Part shown: positions 23,592 through 31,417 of the stretch, piece by piece
Layout of the letters: every line of letters begins with the position of its first letter
How positions within the stretch are numbered: position 1 is the stretch's first letter
Source: Mobilitalea sp.
Lineage (GTDB): Bacteria > Bacillota_A > Clostridia > Lachnospirales > Lachnospiraceae
Assembly (NCBI GenBank): GCA_029974875.1
Contig: JARKQP010000576.1
Coordinates: forward strand, 1-31,568
Direction: 5' to 3'
Length of the DNA: 31,568 nucleotides
Notes under the pieces: model-generated
The model's input: only the letters and a program-made list of their open reading frames with translations
Told to the model about the DNA's origin: nothing
Database searches by the model: none
Position numbers and translations under genes: made by a program

Positions 23592-26006
23592 ATGTATTTA
23601 ACCTCACATTTAGCAACAACCTTAGAAGTTACTCTCTTTTCCATCCATCAACAAGAATTTAAAGCTGTCTCCGATTATCAGTTCTATTTAATCCAGAAAG
23701 GCACCATAGTATTAAAGGTAGACGGAAACCGTTATATTTTAAAAAAGGGAGATATTTTCTTGGCCTTCCCTGGAAAGGAATACGAGTTTAACTACTTCAC
23801 TGAAAATTTAGTGCAAAACATTGAAATTAGTGCCAGCTTTATTAACGGCATCATACCCTCTGGCAGCTTTATTGAGTGCAACTCCAGCATAGGGAAAAAA
23901 AATGATTATCTTCGTCTCCATGATATCTTATTGAATATAGCCGGCGCCTTCTATAGCGAGAATAATCATAGTATATTATGTGCTAACCTTTTTGAGCTTG
24001 CCGATTGTTTATCAAATAATTTTATCTTACCCGCTGTTACCAGTTCAAAGAATGAATCAGAGGCACGGATCAACGAGAGATGCACTGAGATTATCAATTA
24101 TATTAACAATAACTACCATCTCCCCCTGACCCTGCAGTCTCTTGCCAATAGAATGTTTTTGTCTCCACAGTACTTATCGAAATTTATACGAACCCATTTA
24201 GGGATACCTTTTAACAAATATCTTAGCAACATACGTACCCAGCATGCCAAACAGGAGCTTTTACAAACGGATCATTCTATTACAAATATTGCATTTAACA
24301 ACGGCTTCCCAAATATGGCCGCTTTTAATAAAGTATTCCGGGAAGCTTATGGAGTAGCGCCATCCGCCTACAGAAACGACCAGGTTAAGAAGAATAATAT
24401 TGCAACAAAAAGCAATACTCCAGTTTCTTTTCCATCGAAAAATGACCAGGTAGCCACCTCCATAGCAATACAGATAGACCCTTCAAAAAAAACTTTTTTT
24501 AAACATACTTGGTCAGATACCATTAACATCGGTGTGTTATCCAATGCATTATCCCAACAATTACACGACTCTTTCATAGAAGCGCAAAAGAAGCTTCATT
24601 TTAAATATATCCGTTTTCAAAACATATTTTCTGAAGAAATCATACATAAGCTAAATGGTTCTTTAGGCTTTGATTTTTCTAAACTAAATACGATTATTGA
24701 CTTTTTCAGGGAAGTGGGGGGCATTCCTTTTATAGAATTAAGCTATAAACCACCTAAGAATCATGCTGATCTTACTAACCCCACAAATGAAATTCTCTTC
24801 CAGGGCGAGAAGGATATTGAATACTATTGTTCTGTATTTGAAGCCATGCTATGTCATTGCATTAACCGATATGGGAAACAGTATGTATCCCAATGGCGTT
24901 TTGAAATATGGGCCAAGCACAATGAATTATTGGAGTATTTAGAGACACCTGCAGAATACATGAATAAATATATGCGCTTTTACAAAATTCTCAAAGCTTA
25001 TGTACCTGAATGCGTGATTGGTGGCCCGGGATTTAACACATCCGGTAATATTGATATTTTTGTAAAGTTTCTATATGAATTTAACCGGCATAGGCTTCCA
25101 TTAAATTTTATTTCTATCTATATGTATTCCTATAATGCAGGCTTTTATCCGATTGAATCAAGTGATGTATCTGACCAGCACTATACCTTACTTTCTGTGG
25201 AGCCGGACAATTACCGGAAAGTATATCTCCGCTATAAAAAAACAATCCGTGAATTGCTGACAGCTAATATACCTGTTTTTATAACCGAATTTAATTCACT
25301 GATTTCCTGTAATAATTATATTCCACATTCGGCATTTCAAGCGGCGTTTATCTGTAAAAATGTGCTTGATTTATTTCAGGAAACACCAAATATTGCTTAT
25401 TGGTTATTTGCCGATATTACAAGTGAGTTTTCTTATAACCCGGTCCAACATATTATCGGTGCTGGATTAATCGATAATTACGGAATTCCTAAACCGGTAT
25501 ATTACAGCTATGAGCTGTTATCCAAGCTTGGAAACAATTTAATAGCAATAGGTAACAATTATATCCTTACCTCAAAATCCGAGAATACCTACCAGTTCCT
25601 TGCCTACCATTACATCCATTATTCAAAAAACTACTGCTTCAACTTTCAAAATCCTTTAAGCATTGAAAATACATATGATATTTTCAATCCGGGTAAAACG
25701 AATATCCTGGAAGTCTCACTGACCCAGCTTCCCCTGGGCAGATATAAGATTACAAAGTATTCTTTAACCAGACAAAACGGAAGTCCTCTGGACCAATACC
25801 TCAATATATTGGAAAATGGTAATACTACACCGGCAGAGCTGAACTACATGCTATTGAACCTTCAAGAGGGAGAAGCAAAATACTATAAAAACACATGCAT
25901 ACCTAAACAGGAAATCTTCTATGCAGACAGTTACTATGATTTATCCTTTACAATTGAGCTACATGCCCATGAAATCTATTTTTTTGAATTTCAGAGACAG
26001 TTATAA
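23592..26006 (+). CDS. AraC-family regulator with degenerate GH39 domain (copy 3)
   Basis: An 804-residue paralogue. It has an N-terminal cupin (about 1-90), an AraC helix-turn-helix (about 163-261; NGFPNMAAFNKVFREAYGVAPS) and a GH39-like region (about 305-690). The nucleophile position is E566 in FITEFNS. The acid/base site is WAKH (W440-H443) with Lys442 in place of Glu, so catalysis is unlikely. AAGGAG precedes the ATG by about nine bases and the gap to the preceding regulator is 22 bases, so the two are made together. It converges on the CGD alpha gene of operon B. One protein may serve operon A and the other operon B, or they may heterodimerise; the sequence does not decide. Confidence 0.87.
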   Translation: MYLTSHLATTLEVTLFSIHQQEFKAVSDYQFYLIQKGTIVLKVDGNRYILKKGDIFLAFPGKEYEFNYFTENLVQNIEISASFINGIIPSGSFIECNSSIGKKNDYLRLHDILLNIAGAFYSENNHSILCANLFELADCLSNNFILPAVTSSKNESEARINERCTEIINYINNNYHLPLTLQSLANRMFLSPQYLSKFIRTHLGIPFNKYLSNIRTQHAKQELLQTDHSITNIAFNNGFPNMAAFNKVFREAYGVAPSAYRNDQVKKNNIATKSNTPVSFPSKNDQVATSIAIQIDPSKKTFFKHTWSDTINIGVLSNALSQQLHDSFIEAQKKLHFKYIRFQNIFSEEIIHKLNGSLGFDFSKLNTIIDFFREVGGIPFIELSYKPPKNHADLTNPTNEILFQGEKDIEYYCSVFEAMLCHCINRYGKQYVSQWRFEIWAKHNELLEYLETPAEYMNKYMRFYKILKAYVPECVIGGPGFNTSGNIDIFVKFLYEFNRHRLPLNFISIYMYSYNAGFYPIESSDVSDQHYTLLSVEPDNYRKVYLRYKKTIRELLTANIPVFITEFNSLISCNNYIPHSAFQAAFICKNVLDLFQETPNIAYWLFADITSEFSYNPVQHIIGAGLIDNYGIPKPVYYSYELLSKLGNNLIAIGNNYILTSKSENTYQFLAYHYIHYSKNYCFNFQNPLSIENTYDIFNPGKTNILEVSLTQLPLGRYKITKYSLTRQNGSPLDQYLNILENGNTTPAELNYMLLNLQEGEAKYYKNTCIPKQEIFYADSYYDLSFTIELHAHEIYFFEFQRQL

Positions 26007-26087
26007 GGATAAGAAATAACAAATAGCTATGCCTTCGTGAAATCAAAGGCGACAGCTTTGTTTCCACCTGTCTGCATAACATAAAAA

Positions 26088-26121
26088 GAGCAGAAGATCC
26101 CAGTTTCCTGATCTCCTGCCC
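26088..26121. terminator. Terminator of operon B (shared 3' module)
   Basis: Arms GAGCAGAAGATC and GATCTCCTGCCC, with a minus-strand T run at 26083-26087. Nearly identical in sequence to the terminators at 14272-14305 and 11039-11072, including the AT-rich link to the stop codon. It lies between convergent genes, and the plus-strand side (CCCTTTAT) may give weaker termination of the regulator pair. Confidence 0.82.
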
Positions 26122-26138
26122 TTTATGCGACACGGAAT

Positions 26139-27191
26139 TTATTCCTCAATAGCTCTTCTAAGCGCTTCCTGGTGCCTGCGGATCTGCTCCACGCTGTCCA
26201 CCTCATATGCGTCGTTCAGCATGCCGTTTCCTTCATATTCTGAGCTTAAATACCCATGATAGCCGGCCTTCTTATACGCTGCAACAACCTCCCTGACCGG
26301 AATAGAGGTCTCCTCATAGTTCTCATCCACATGATAAAACTTTGCATGGGTGTGATAAATATATTTAATATTATCAATGATATCCTGGGTCTCACACCAG
26401 GTGTACTGGAAGCTTGATCTTGCATAGTCCAGGGCATTTCCTTCCCCTCCTAATTTCTGTATCTTCTCTAACAGGTCCGGAAGCCCGTTCACCCTCATAT
26501 ACTCCTGATGTGCCCTTCCCAGGTTCGTATCATATTTAATCTTGGTAAAGCCCTTTGTCACACGGTTATGGAAGGCATCCTCCACGGCCTTAATGCACTC
26601 CTCACTGACACCCTTTCTCCTTGCCTGCTCCGTCAGGAGATCCGGAATCTTCCTGCAGAATATCCCAAAGTCAGGCATAAAGCCAAAGTTCTTAGTTCCT
26701 GTCCTTAATATCATCTCCATATAGCCATCTGCCCAGCCTGAATTTAAGGAAAATGGGGAATGTACCTCCAGGCATACCTTAATATCGTTGGCTTCCGCAA
26801 TGGGAATACTTCCTTCAATGACATTCATCGGGGTGGATACCAGGGTACGGAGCGTCTTAAAGCCCATCTCATGCGCCAGCTTGATATCCCGTTCCATCAT
26901 TGCAATCTGTTCCTTTAAGGTACAGGTACGGTTTTTATAAATCCGGTTCTCCAAGAATGCATCATAGCAGGTCGGCTCCGTGCCATACTTCTCCATCCAG
27001 CCAAACCACTGCTCCTTGAACTTTGGTGTAAGCACCGGAAAGTCATCCATCATCTGCTCAGCAAGCAGCTCAATCCCCGTCGCGCCCGTCTTTGATACCT
27101 CACGGATACAATCCTCCAGGTTCATCTTCCCAAGATAATATTCTTCCTGGAAGCTATATAAGGAAACACTCCTTTTTATATCATAACTCAT
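26139..27191 (-). CDS. C-glycoside deglycosidase alpha subunit (CGD alpha, TIM barrel)
   Basis: A 350-residue metal-dependent TIM barrel of the DgpC/DfgA/CarB group. It opens IKRSVSLYSFQEEYYLG, followed by ELLAEQM and PTCYDAF. Metal ligands are E142 (CLEVHSP), D174 (FMPDFGIF), H282 (YHTHAKFYH) and E318 (SSEYEG); His144 beside E142 is the residue proposed as catalytic base in the family. With its beta partner it would cleave the bond between aglycone and 3-oxo-sugar. The ATG at 27191 is chosen because homology begins four to five residues later. An in-frame GTG at 27200, nearer to an AAAGGG site, would add MRE and cannot be excluded. The beta gene ends 69 bases upstream. It is the last gene of operon B. 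Confidence 0.85.
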   Translation of the reverse strand: MSYDIKRSVSLYSFQEEYYLGKMNLEDCIREVSKTGATGIELLAEQMMDDFPVLTPKFKEQWFGWMEKYGTEPTCYDAFLENRIYKNRTCTLKEQIAMMERDIKLAHEMGFKTLRTLVSTPMNVIEGSIPIAEANDIKVCLEVHSPFSLNSGWADGYMEMILRTGTKNFGFMPDFGIFCRKIPDLLTEQARRKGVSEECIKAVEDAFHNRVTKGFTKIKYDTNLGRAHQEYMRVNGLPDLLEKIQKLGGEGNALDYARSSFQYTWCETQDIIDNIKYIYHTHAKFYHVDENYEETSIPVREVVAAYKKAGYHGYLSSEYEGNGMLNDAYEVDSVEQIRRHQEALRRAIEE

Positions 27192-27269
27192 CTCTCTCAC
27201 GCACCCTTTCCATTTTAGATTATCTGCCGAAGCTCCCCATCAGGGGATCTCCTGCCACCGGATTTTATG

Positions 27270-27659
27270 CTATACAATCTCAAAATCATACTCTCCGGGC
27301 TTTACAAGAATCATCGGCATATAGGAGGGAGCAATGGTCTGAACCGCTTTAATATGGTGCTTTCCCTTCGCCAATCCGTCATCCTTCAAGACAGTCACCG
27401 TCGCATACTGCCCATATTTCCAGCGGTAAGTAATAACAGTCTCCATTTCATCCAAGGTAAAGGTATCCCCCTCCAGGGTAAACCGGATATCCTCCCTGTT
27501 AAACTCCTCCCCATCCACATTAACCTCAATATTGCGGATAATAGAAAGAGTTACTCCTCTATAATACTGCATCTTAAAATCAAACTGAAAGCCAATTACC
27601 TTTCCGTTCTCTTCTACATTCTTAAATCCTTCCGGATTAAACATATATCTCGGATTCAT
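27270..27659 (-). CDS. C-glycoside deglycosidase beta subunit (DUF6379)
   Basis: A 129-residue all-beta protein of the DUF6379 / CGD beta group (DgpB/DfgB/CarC type), which in known enzymes packs on the alpha TIM barrel and helps form the active site. Blocks shared with the N-terminal half of the operon A fusion are GFKNVEEN, VIGFQ, YYRGV, VDGE and YRWKYG, followed by GLAKGKHH. The C-terminal half also matches the tail of the rearranged protein at 7340-6576. AGAGGAG lies seven bases before the ATG. It precedes CGD alpha by 69 bases, and that gap contains a piece (GATCTCCTGCC, near 27247-27257) resembling the shared terminator module. Confidence 0.85.
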   Translation of the reverse strand: MNPRYMFNPEGFKNVEENGKVIGFQFDFKMQYYRGVTLSIIRNIEVNVDGEEFNREDIRFTLEGDTFTLDEMETVITYRWKYGQYATVTVLKDDGLAKGKHHIKAVQTIAPSYMPMILVKPGEYDFEIV

Positions 27660-27817
27660 CGACCTACTCCTCTCTCATTTTCTTAAGATTCTCCCATTCC
27701 CCGGATTCTCTCACTCCTTAACTCCCACTCCCTAGAATTTCCTAGAATTCTCTCAGCAAAAGCTTCTATAGCCTAACGCGGTGAGCCAGAGTACATCTAT
27801 GTCCATCTGGGCGCAGA

Positions 27818-28480
27818 TTACTCTTTGCCCCAGAATCCCTTCAGATCCTCTTCCGTCTGGTGGCGGTAGGGAGGCTCAAAAAACATATCTGTAGACTTTT
27901 CACTTCCATAGAAGGTAGGCGGATAGCTGGACGGCCTGTCTGCTTCCGGCCTGCCATCATTTCCGATCTGGCTTCCCATCTTCACCTTATCCAGCTCAAC
28001 CCAGGAATGATGATAATCACATAATAACAGGTGGGGGATTCTAAAATGCCAGAACTTCCACTCCCCGTTTTCCTTGATAAAGTCTATGGCATACATGCCC
28101 CAGATCCAATAGGCCTCCAGGTCTTTTGAATCTGCCGCCCGGCGGCCTTCTGCCCCTGGAGATAGCCATAAGCCCCTGGCAGTCTTTCCATCTGCCGCAA
28201 CCTCAATAATATCTGTTGTTAGAAGGTGGAGCGCAAAGACGCCCTTCCCATCCCCTTCCATGGAGTGGTGCCAATCGACAAAAAATGTTTCAATCCCCTT
28301 ACGTCCATCAAAGATCCCGAAGCCTTCACAATCGATCCAGATATCTTCCCGGTTGGCAAACATATCCGGTACTCTTTCCCAGACACGTCCGTAGCCGTAA
28401 TACACATATCTTGCCATTAGCTTTTTTATTTCCTGTACATCCCATAGCTCCTGTACCTTTTGCTCAAATGATGGTTCCAT
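27818..28480 (-). CDS. NTF2/SnoaL-like protein in CGD operon B
   Basis: A 220-residue cytoplasmic protein of the NTF2-like superfamily (SnoaL-like type). It has an N-terminal helix pair (VQEIKKLMARYVYYGY), then strands FGIFDGRKGIETFF, LLTTDIIEVAADGKTARGLW and WKFWHFRIPHLLLCDYHHSW, and a C-terminal tail rich in Pro and aromatic residues. Similar proteins accompany aromatic-compound and glycoside catabolic genes, but I cannot name the reaction. The start at 28480 follows GGGAGGAG by about nine bases. A longer frame to 28504 would put that site inside the coding region. It sits between the LplC and CGD beta genes, so it is probably produced with them. It is longer than, and only distantly similar to, the NTF2-like protein at 6397-5927. 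Confidence 0.72.
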   Translation of the reverse strand: MEPSFEQKVQELWDVQEIKKLMARYVYYGYGRVWERVPDMFANREDIWIDCEGFGIFDGRKGIETFFVDWHHSMEGDGKGVFALHLLTTDIIEVAADGKTARGLWLSPGAEGRRAADSKDLEAYWIWGMYAIDFIKENGEWKFWHFRIPHLLLCDYHHSWVELDKVKMGSQIGNDGRPEADRPSSYPPTFYGSEKSTDMFFEPPYRHQTEEDLKGFWGKE

Positions 28481-28634
28481 CCTGTCTCTCCTCCCTTTTC
28501 CCAAAATATCAATATATTTTCCAATATATGATCATATAATTTCCATCTCAGCCTTTTATCCCAAGGCTTCTATGCCAGAACCATGCCCCGGGCACCTCTC
28601 CAAGCCTCATCCCGGAATTTTTCCTCAGGCACTA

Positions 28635-28687
28635 ATCCAGGCCTCTATCTCAGAATCCCACACCTAGCGCTTATCCAGGCCTCTATC
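28635..28687. repeat. Short direct repeat after LplC (operon B)
   Basis: The 15-mer ATCCAGGCCTCTATC occurs at 28635-28649 and again at 28673-28687. It lies in the C-rich 214-base gap between the NTF2-like and LplC genes. I see no strong hairpin with a T run there, so read-through into the downstream genes is expected. Confidence 0.6.
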
Positions 28688-28694
28688 CCTGCAC

Positions 28695-29594
28695 CTACTC
28701 CTTAACACCTCCAAGGGCGATCCCCTTGATAAAGTACTTCTGGAAGAAGGGATAAAGTGCCATAATAGGAATTACACCAATCACCGCCATCGCCATCCTG
28801 ATTCCAGTTCCAGGCATATCCGATACACCTAAGGTATTCGTCGAGCTCATGGTCGAAATAGCGCTGATATTATTGATAATACTGTTCAGCAGCAGCTGCA
28901 AGCTGTATAGCTTGGAATCGCTGATATAGTACAGACCGTTCACCCAGTCATTCCAGTAGCCCAGGCCGACCATCAGTCCGATGGTTGCCAAAATCGGGGT
29001 GGACAAAGGCAGCACGATCTTCCGGTAGATATAGAATTCACCGGCTCCGTCAATCTTGGCGGCCTCAATTAGGGCCGGATGGATATTGGTAGCAAAATTA
29101 GTCTTATAAAGCATAATATAAAATCCGTTAAATACTAAGTTGGGGAGGATCAAGGAGATGAGCGTATTCTTGATATGGAAAATCTGGGTCCACATCAGGT
29201 AAGATGGAACGGCTCCTCCGTTAAAAAGCATTGTGAACACCACCAGCATAGTAACGATTTTCTTTCTTGGATAATCCTTTCTGGACATGGGATAAGCCAG
29301 CAAAGGACCGATAATTAAGCTGATCATGGTTCCTACAATTGTGATAAAGAAGGTAATGCCATAGGACCTCATGATCTTAGCCCCGTTTGTAATAAATAGA
29401 TAGACATATGCATAGCCACTAAAGTCCGTTGTAATAAAATGATATCCATCTGCCAGCAGTGACTTTTCATTTGTAACGGATGAAGAGATCAGCAACACGA
29501 AAGGAAGAATTGCCATCAGTGCTAAAATTGTCAGAAAAATAATTATTATAATTTGGAAAATCTTTTCCCCTGTTCCTTTTACACCTGTTTCCAC
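28695..29594 (-). CDS. Sugar ABC importer permease, LplC type (operon B)
   Basis: A 299-residue permease aligned without gaps to the operon A copy. Six membrane helices begin IFQIIIIIFLTILALMAILPF. The EAA loop is EAAKIDGAGEFYIYRKIVLP and the end is FIKGIALGGVKE. The start codon is GTG with GGAGGG eight bases upstream. The LplB gene ends 14 bases before it. It works with the LplB and binding protein of the same operon to import a sugar or glycoside. Sequence differences from the operon A copy concentrate in loops, for instance the stretch around SSTNTLGVSDMPG, which may reflect a different ligand. Confidence 0.93.
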   Translation of the reverse strand: METGVKGTGEKIFQIIIIIFLTILALMAILPFVLLISSSVTNEKSLLADGYHFITTDFSGYAYVYLFITNGAKIMRSYGITFFITIVGTMISLIIGPLLAYPMSRKDYPRKKIVTMLVVFTMLFNGGAVPSYLMWTQIFHIKNTLISLILPNLVFNGFYIMLYKTNFATNIHPALIEAAKIDGAGEFYIYRKIVLPLSTPILATIGLMVGLGYWNDWVNGLYYISDSKLYSLQLLLNSIINNISAISTMSSTNTLGVSDMPGTGIRMAMAVIGVIPIMALYPFFQKYFIKGIALGGVKE

Positions 29595-29608
29595 TTTATT
29601 CCCTCCTC

Positions 29609-30958
29609 TTAGAATAATGCACTATCTTTGTCAACCTTACTTACAATCCGGTTCACTATCATAATAAGGACAAAGCCTACGATAGATTGATATGCACTTG
29701 CCGCTGATGCCATTGAAATATTGTTTGTCTTCATCAAACCACGGTAAACATAGGTATCAATTGTCTGTGTTACTCCATACAGGGAACCGGAATCCATCGG
29801 AACCTGATAGAACAGACCGAAGTCTGAATAGAAGATTCTTCCCACCTGGATCAGTACAAGGGTGATGATCGTAGGTTTTAATAAAGGCAGGGTAATGTTA
29901 ATGATCTGCTTCCAACGGCCACAGCCATCCACATAGGAAGCCTCATATAAGCTCTTGTCAATACCGATAATGGAGGACATAAAGATGATGGAGCTATAGC
30001 CCAGACCCTTCCAGGAGTTAACAAACACCAGGATAAAAGGCCAATATGCCTTTGTGGCATAGAAGTTAACCGCATTGTCCTTCCCTAATATGGCATTATT
30101 GATCCATCCCGCTTCGTTGCTCAGGAATCCATATACGATATAGGCAACGATAATCATTGAGATCAGCTGGGGAAGCAGGATCGTTGTCTGGAAGAGCTTC
30201 TGCAGCTTTTTAGAGAAGACCTCGCTTAAGCAGATACCTACAACAATACCTAATACATTACCGACAATAATAAAGGTCAGGTTATACAGAAGGGTATTCC
30301 TGGTGATGACAAAGGCATCACTCGTCGCAAATAAATATTTAAAATTATCAAAGCCTATCCAGCCGCTTTTCCAGATACCCACGGAAAAGTCAATCTTCTT
30401 AAAGGCAAGCAAAATACCCACCATCGGAAGGTAATTATTAATAATGACATACAGAAGTCCCGGCAATACCATAAAGTCAAGGGCAGTAACAGCCTTTGCC
30501 TGGTACAGGATATAAAAGCCCCTGGCTATGACTGCAATTCCAATAACCATGAAAATAATGGAGCCATAGGCTACCTTAACGTTTTTTGCCTTTTCGAGAA
30601 TTCCCGGCACTGAATTTGAAAATATCAGGTTGATTACTACAAATGCCACTCCGAGGAGAAGAATACTTAAGCCTCCCCATCTGGGCTTTAGCCTGGAAAA
30701 TACAAGGGCACATACAACCAGCAATATGATGACGGCAAGCTCCGCCCACATGGTCCAGGCAGGACTTACCACAAGCTGCCCTCCCATAATTGTTTTTCCA
30801 AACAAAAATTCAATTCCTGATATCGTATATACCACTCTTTTATATGTATAGGATGCAAAAGGAGTGATGTAACATAGCACAGTAACAACGGCTAATATGA
30901 TTATGTCAATCGGCAATTTTCCTTTAAATATAGTACTAAATAAATTAACTTTTTTCAC
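29609..30958 (-). CDS. Sugar ABC importer permease, LplB type with extra N-terminal helices (operon B)
   Basis: A 449-residue permease. The LplB core starts near DFMVLPGLLYVIINNYLPMVG and carries the EAA loop EASYVDGCGRWKQIINITLP. About 150 N-terminal residues add roughly four membrane segments, as in the operon A copy. The start is taken as GTG at 30958 (MKKVNLFSTIF), because AAAGGAG lies exactly eight bases upstream. The ATGs at 30976 and 30988 come before that site, the outer one inside the tandem repeats. The gap to the binding protein gene is unusually long (459 bases) and filled with a hairpin and three 61-bp repeats. Confidence 0.9.
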   Translation of the reverse strand: MKKVNLFSTIFKGKLPIDIIILAVVTVLCYITPFASYTYKRVVYTISGIEFLFGKTIMGGQLVVSPAWTMWAELAVIILLVVCALVFSRLKPRWGGLSILLLGVAFVVINLIFSNSVPGILEKAKNVKVAYGSIIFMVIGIAVIARGFYILYQAKAVTALDFMVLPGLLYVIINNYLPMVGILLAFKKIDFSVGIWKSGWIGFDNFKYLFATSDAFVITRNTLLYNLTFIIVGNVLGIVVGICLSEVFSKKLQKLFQTTILLPQLISMIIVAYIVYGFLSNEAGWINNAILGKDNAVNFYATKAYWPFILVFVNSWKGLGYSSIIFMSSIIGIDKSLYEASYVDGCGRWKQIINITLPLLKPTIITLVLIQVGRIFYSDFGLFYQVPMDSGSLYGVTQTIDTYVYRGLMKTNNISMASAASAYQSIVGFVLIMIVNRIVSKVDKDSALF

Positions 30959-30977
30959 GACCCAGTCTCCTTTCATG

Positions 30978-31159
30978 CTAACGAACATTTGGCCATCAGG
31001 ACACTCAATGTCGGATGTGAAATATTCTGTATTTCACACTAACGAACATTTGACCGTTAGGACCTCAATGTCGGATGTGAAATATTCTGTATTTCACACT
31101 AACGAACATTTGACCATTAGGTCACTCAATGTCGGATGTGAAATGATCTTCATTTCACA
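30978..31159. repeat. Three tandem copies of the 61-bp two-hairpin repeat
   Basis: Units at 30978-31038, 31039-31098 and 31099-31159 (61, 60 and 61 bases), with no spacers. Each has CTAACGAACATT, a short hairpin (TGACC-ATTA-GGTCA in the third unit) enclosed by ACATT/AATGT, then a second hairpin TGTGAAAT..ATTTCACA. A fourth copy stands alone at 6424-6484. The array ends 19 bases before the chosen LplB start codon. Confidence 0.85.
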
Positions 31160-31417
31160 CTATCCTGCTTCCACTCTATATAAACTATTTTCATAGCAAT
31201 ATTCGCCTTGGATATAACATGTACTTTGTTTTGCAAACACCCCAAAAGTGTCCTAGCTTTTCTGCTTACGTATAGAAATTTTTACGTTATGGCATATCCG
31301 CTTACGGGATATGCCATAAAGTTGACTTCCTTTTGTTCATCAATAGGAAAGGCTTTTTAATTTACCAATCGCAGTTTATCATATTTTATTTAATATTGTC
31401 CTATCTACTTAAAATAA
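31160..31417. other. Remainder of the binding-protein / LplB gap (operon B)
   Basis: AT-rich, no credible ORF. It contains the hairpin at 31287-31319. I see no convincing promoter with paired boxes, so LplB is probably expressed by read-through from the binding-protein gene. Confidence 0.5.
31287..31319. promoter_or_regulatory. Intercistronic hairpin after binding-protein gene (operon B)
   Basis: Thirteen-base perfect arms TTATGGCATATCC and its complement around GCTTACG. It shares the GGCATATC/GATATGCC stem core with the hairpin at 19289-19322 and stands at the equivalent place downstream of the binding-protein gene. A role in message stability or partial termination is likely. Confidence 0.68.

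Noticed and set aside
30978..31159. CRISPR array
   Set aside because: The repeats are directly adjacent with no unique spacers, have internal hairpins, and no cas genes are present.
30897..31196. Plus-strand open frame across the 61-bp repeats with a repeated peptide
   Set aside because: The repetition comes only from the DNA repeat; the frame runs over the start of LplB and has no ribosome site.
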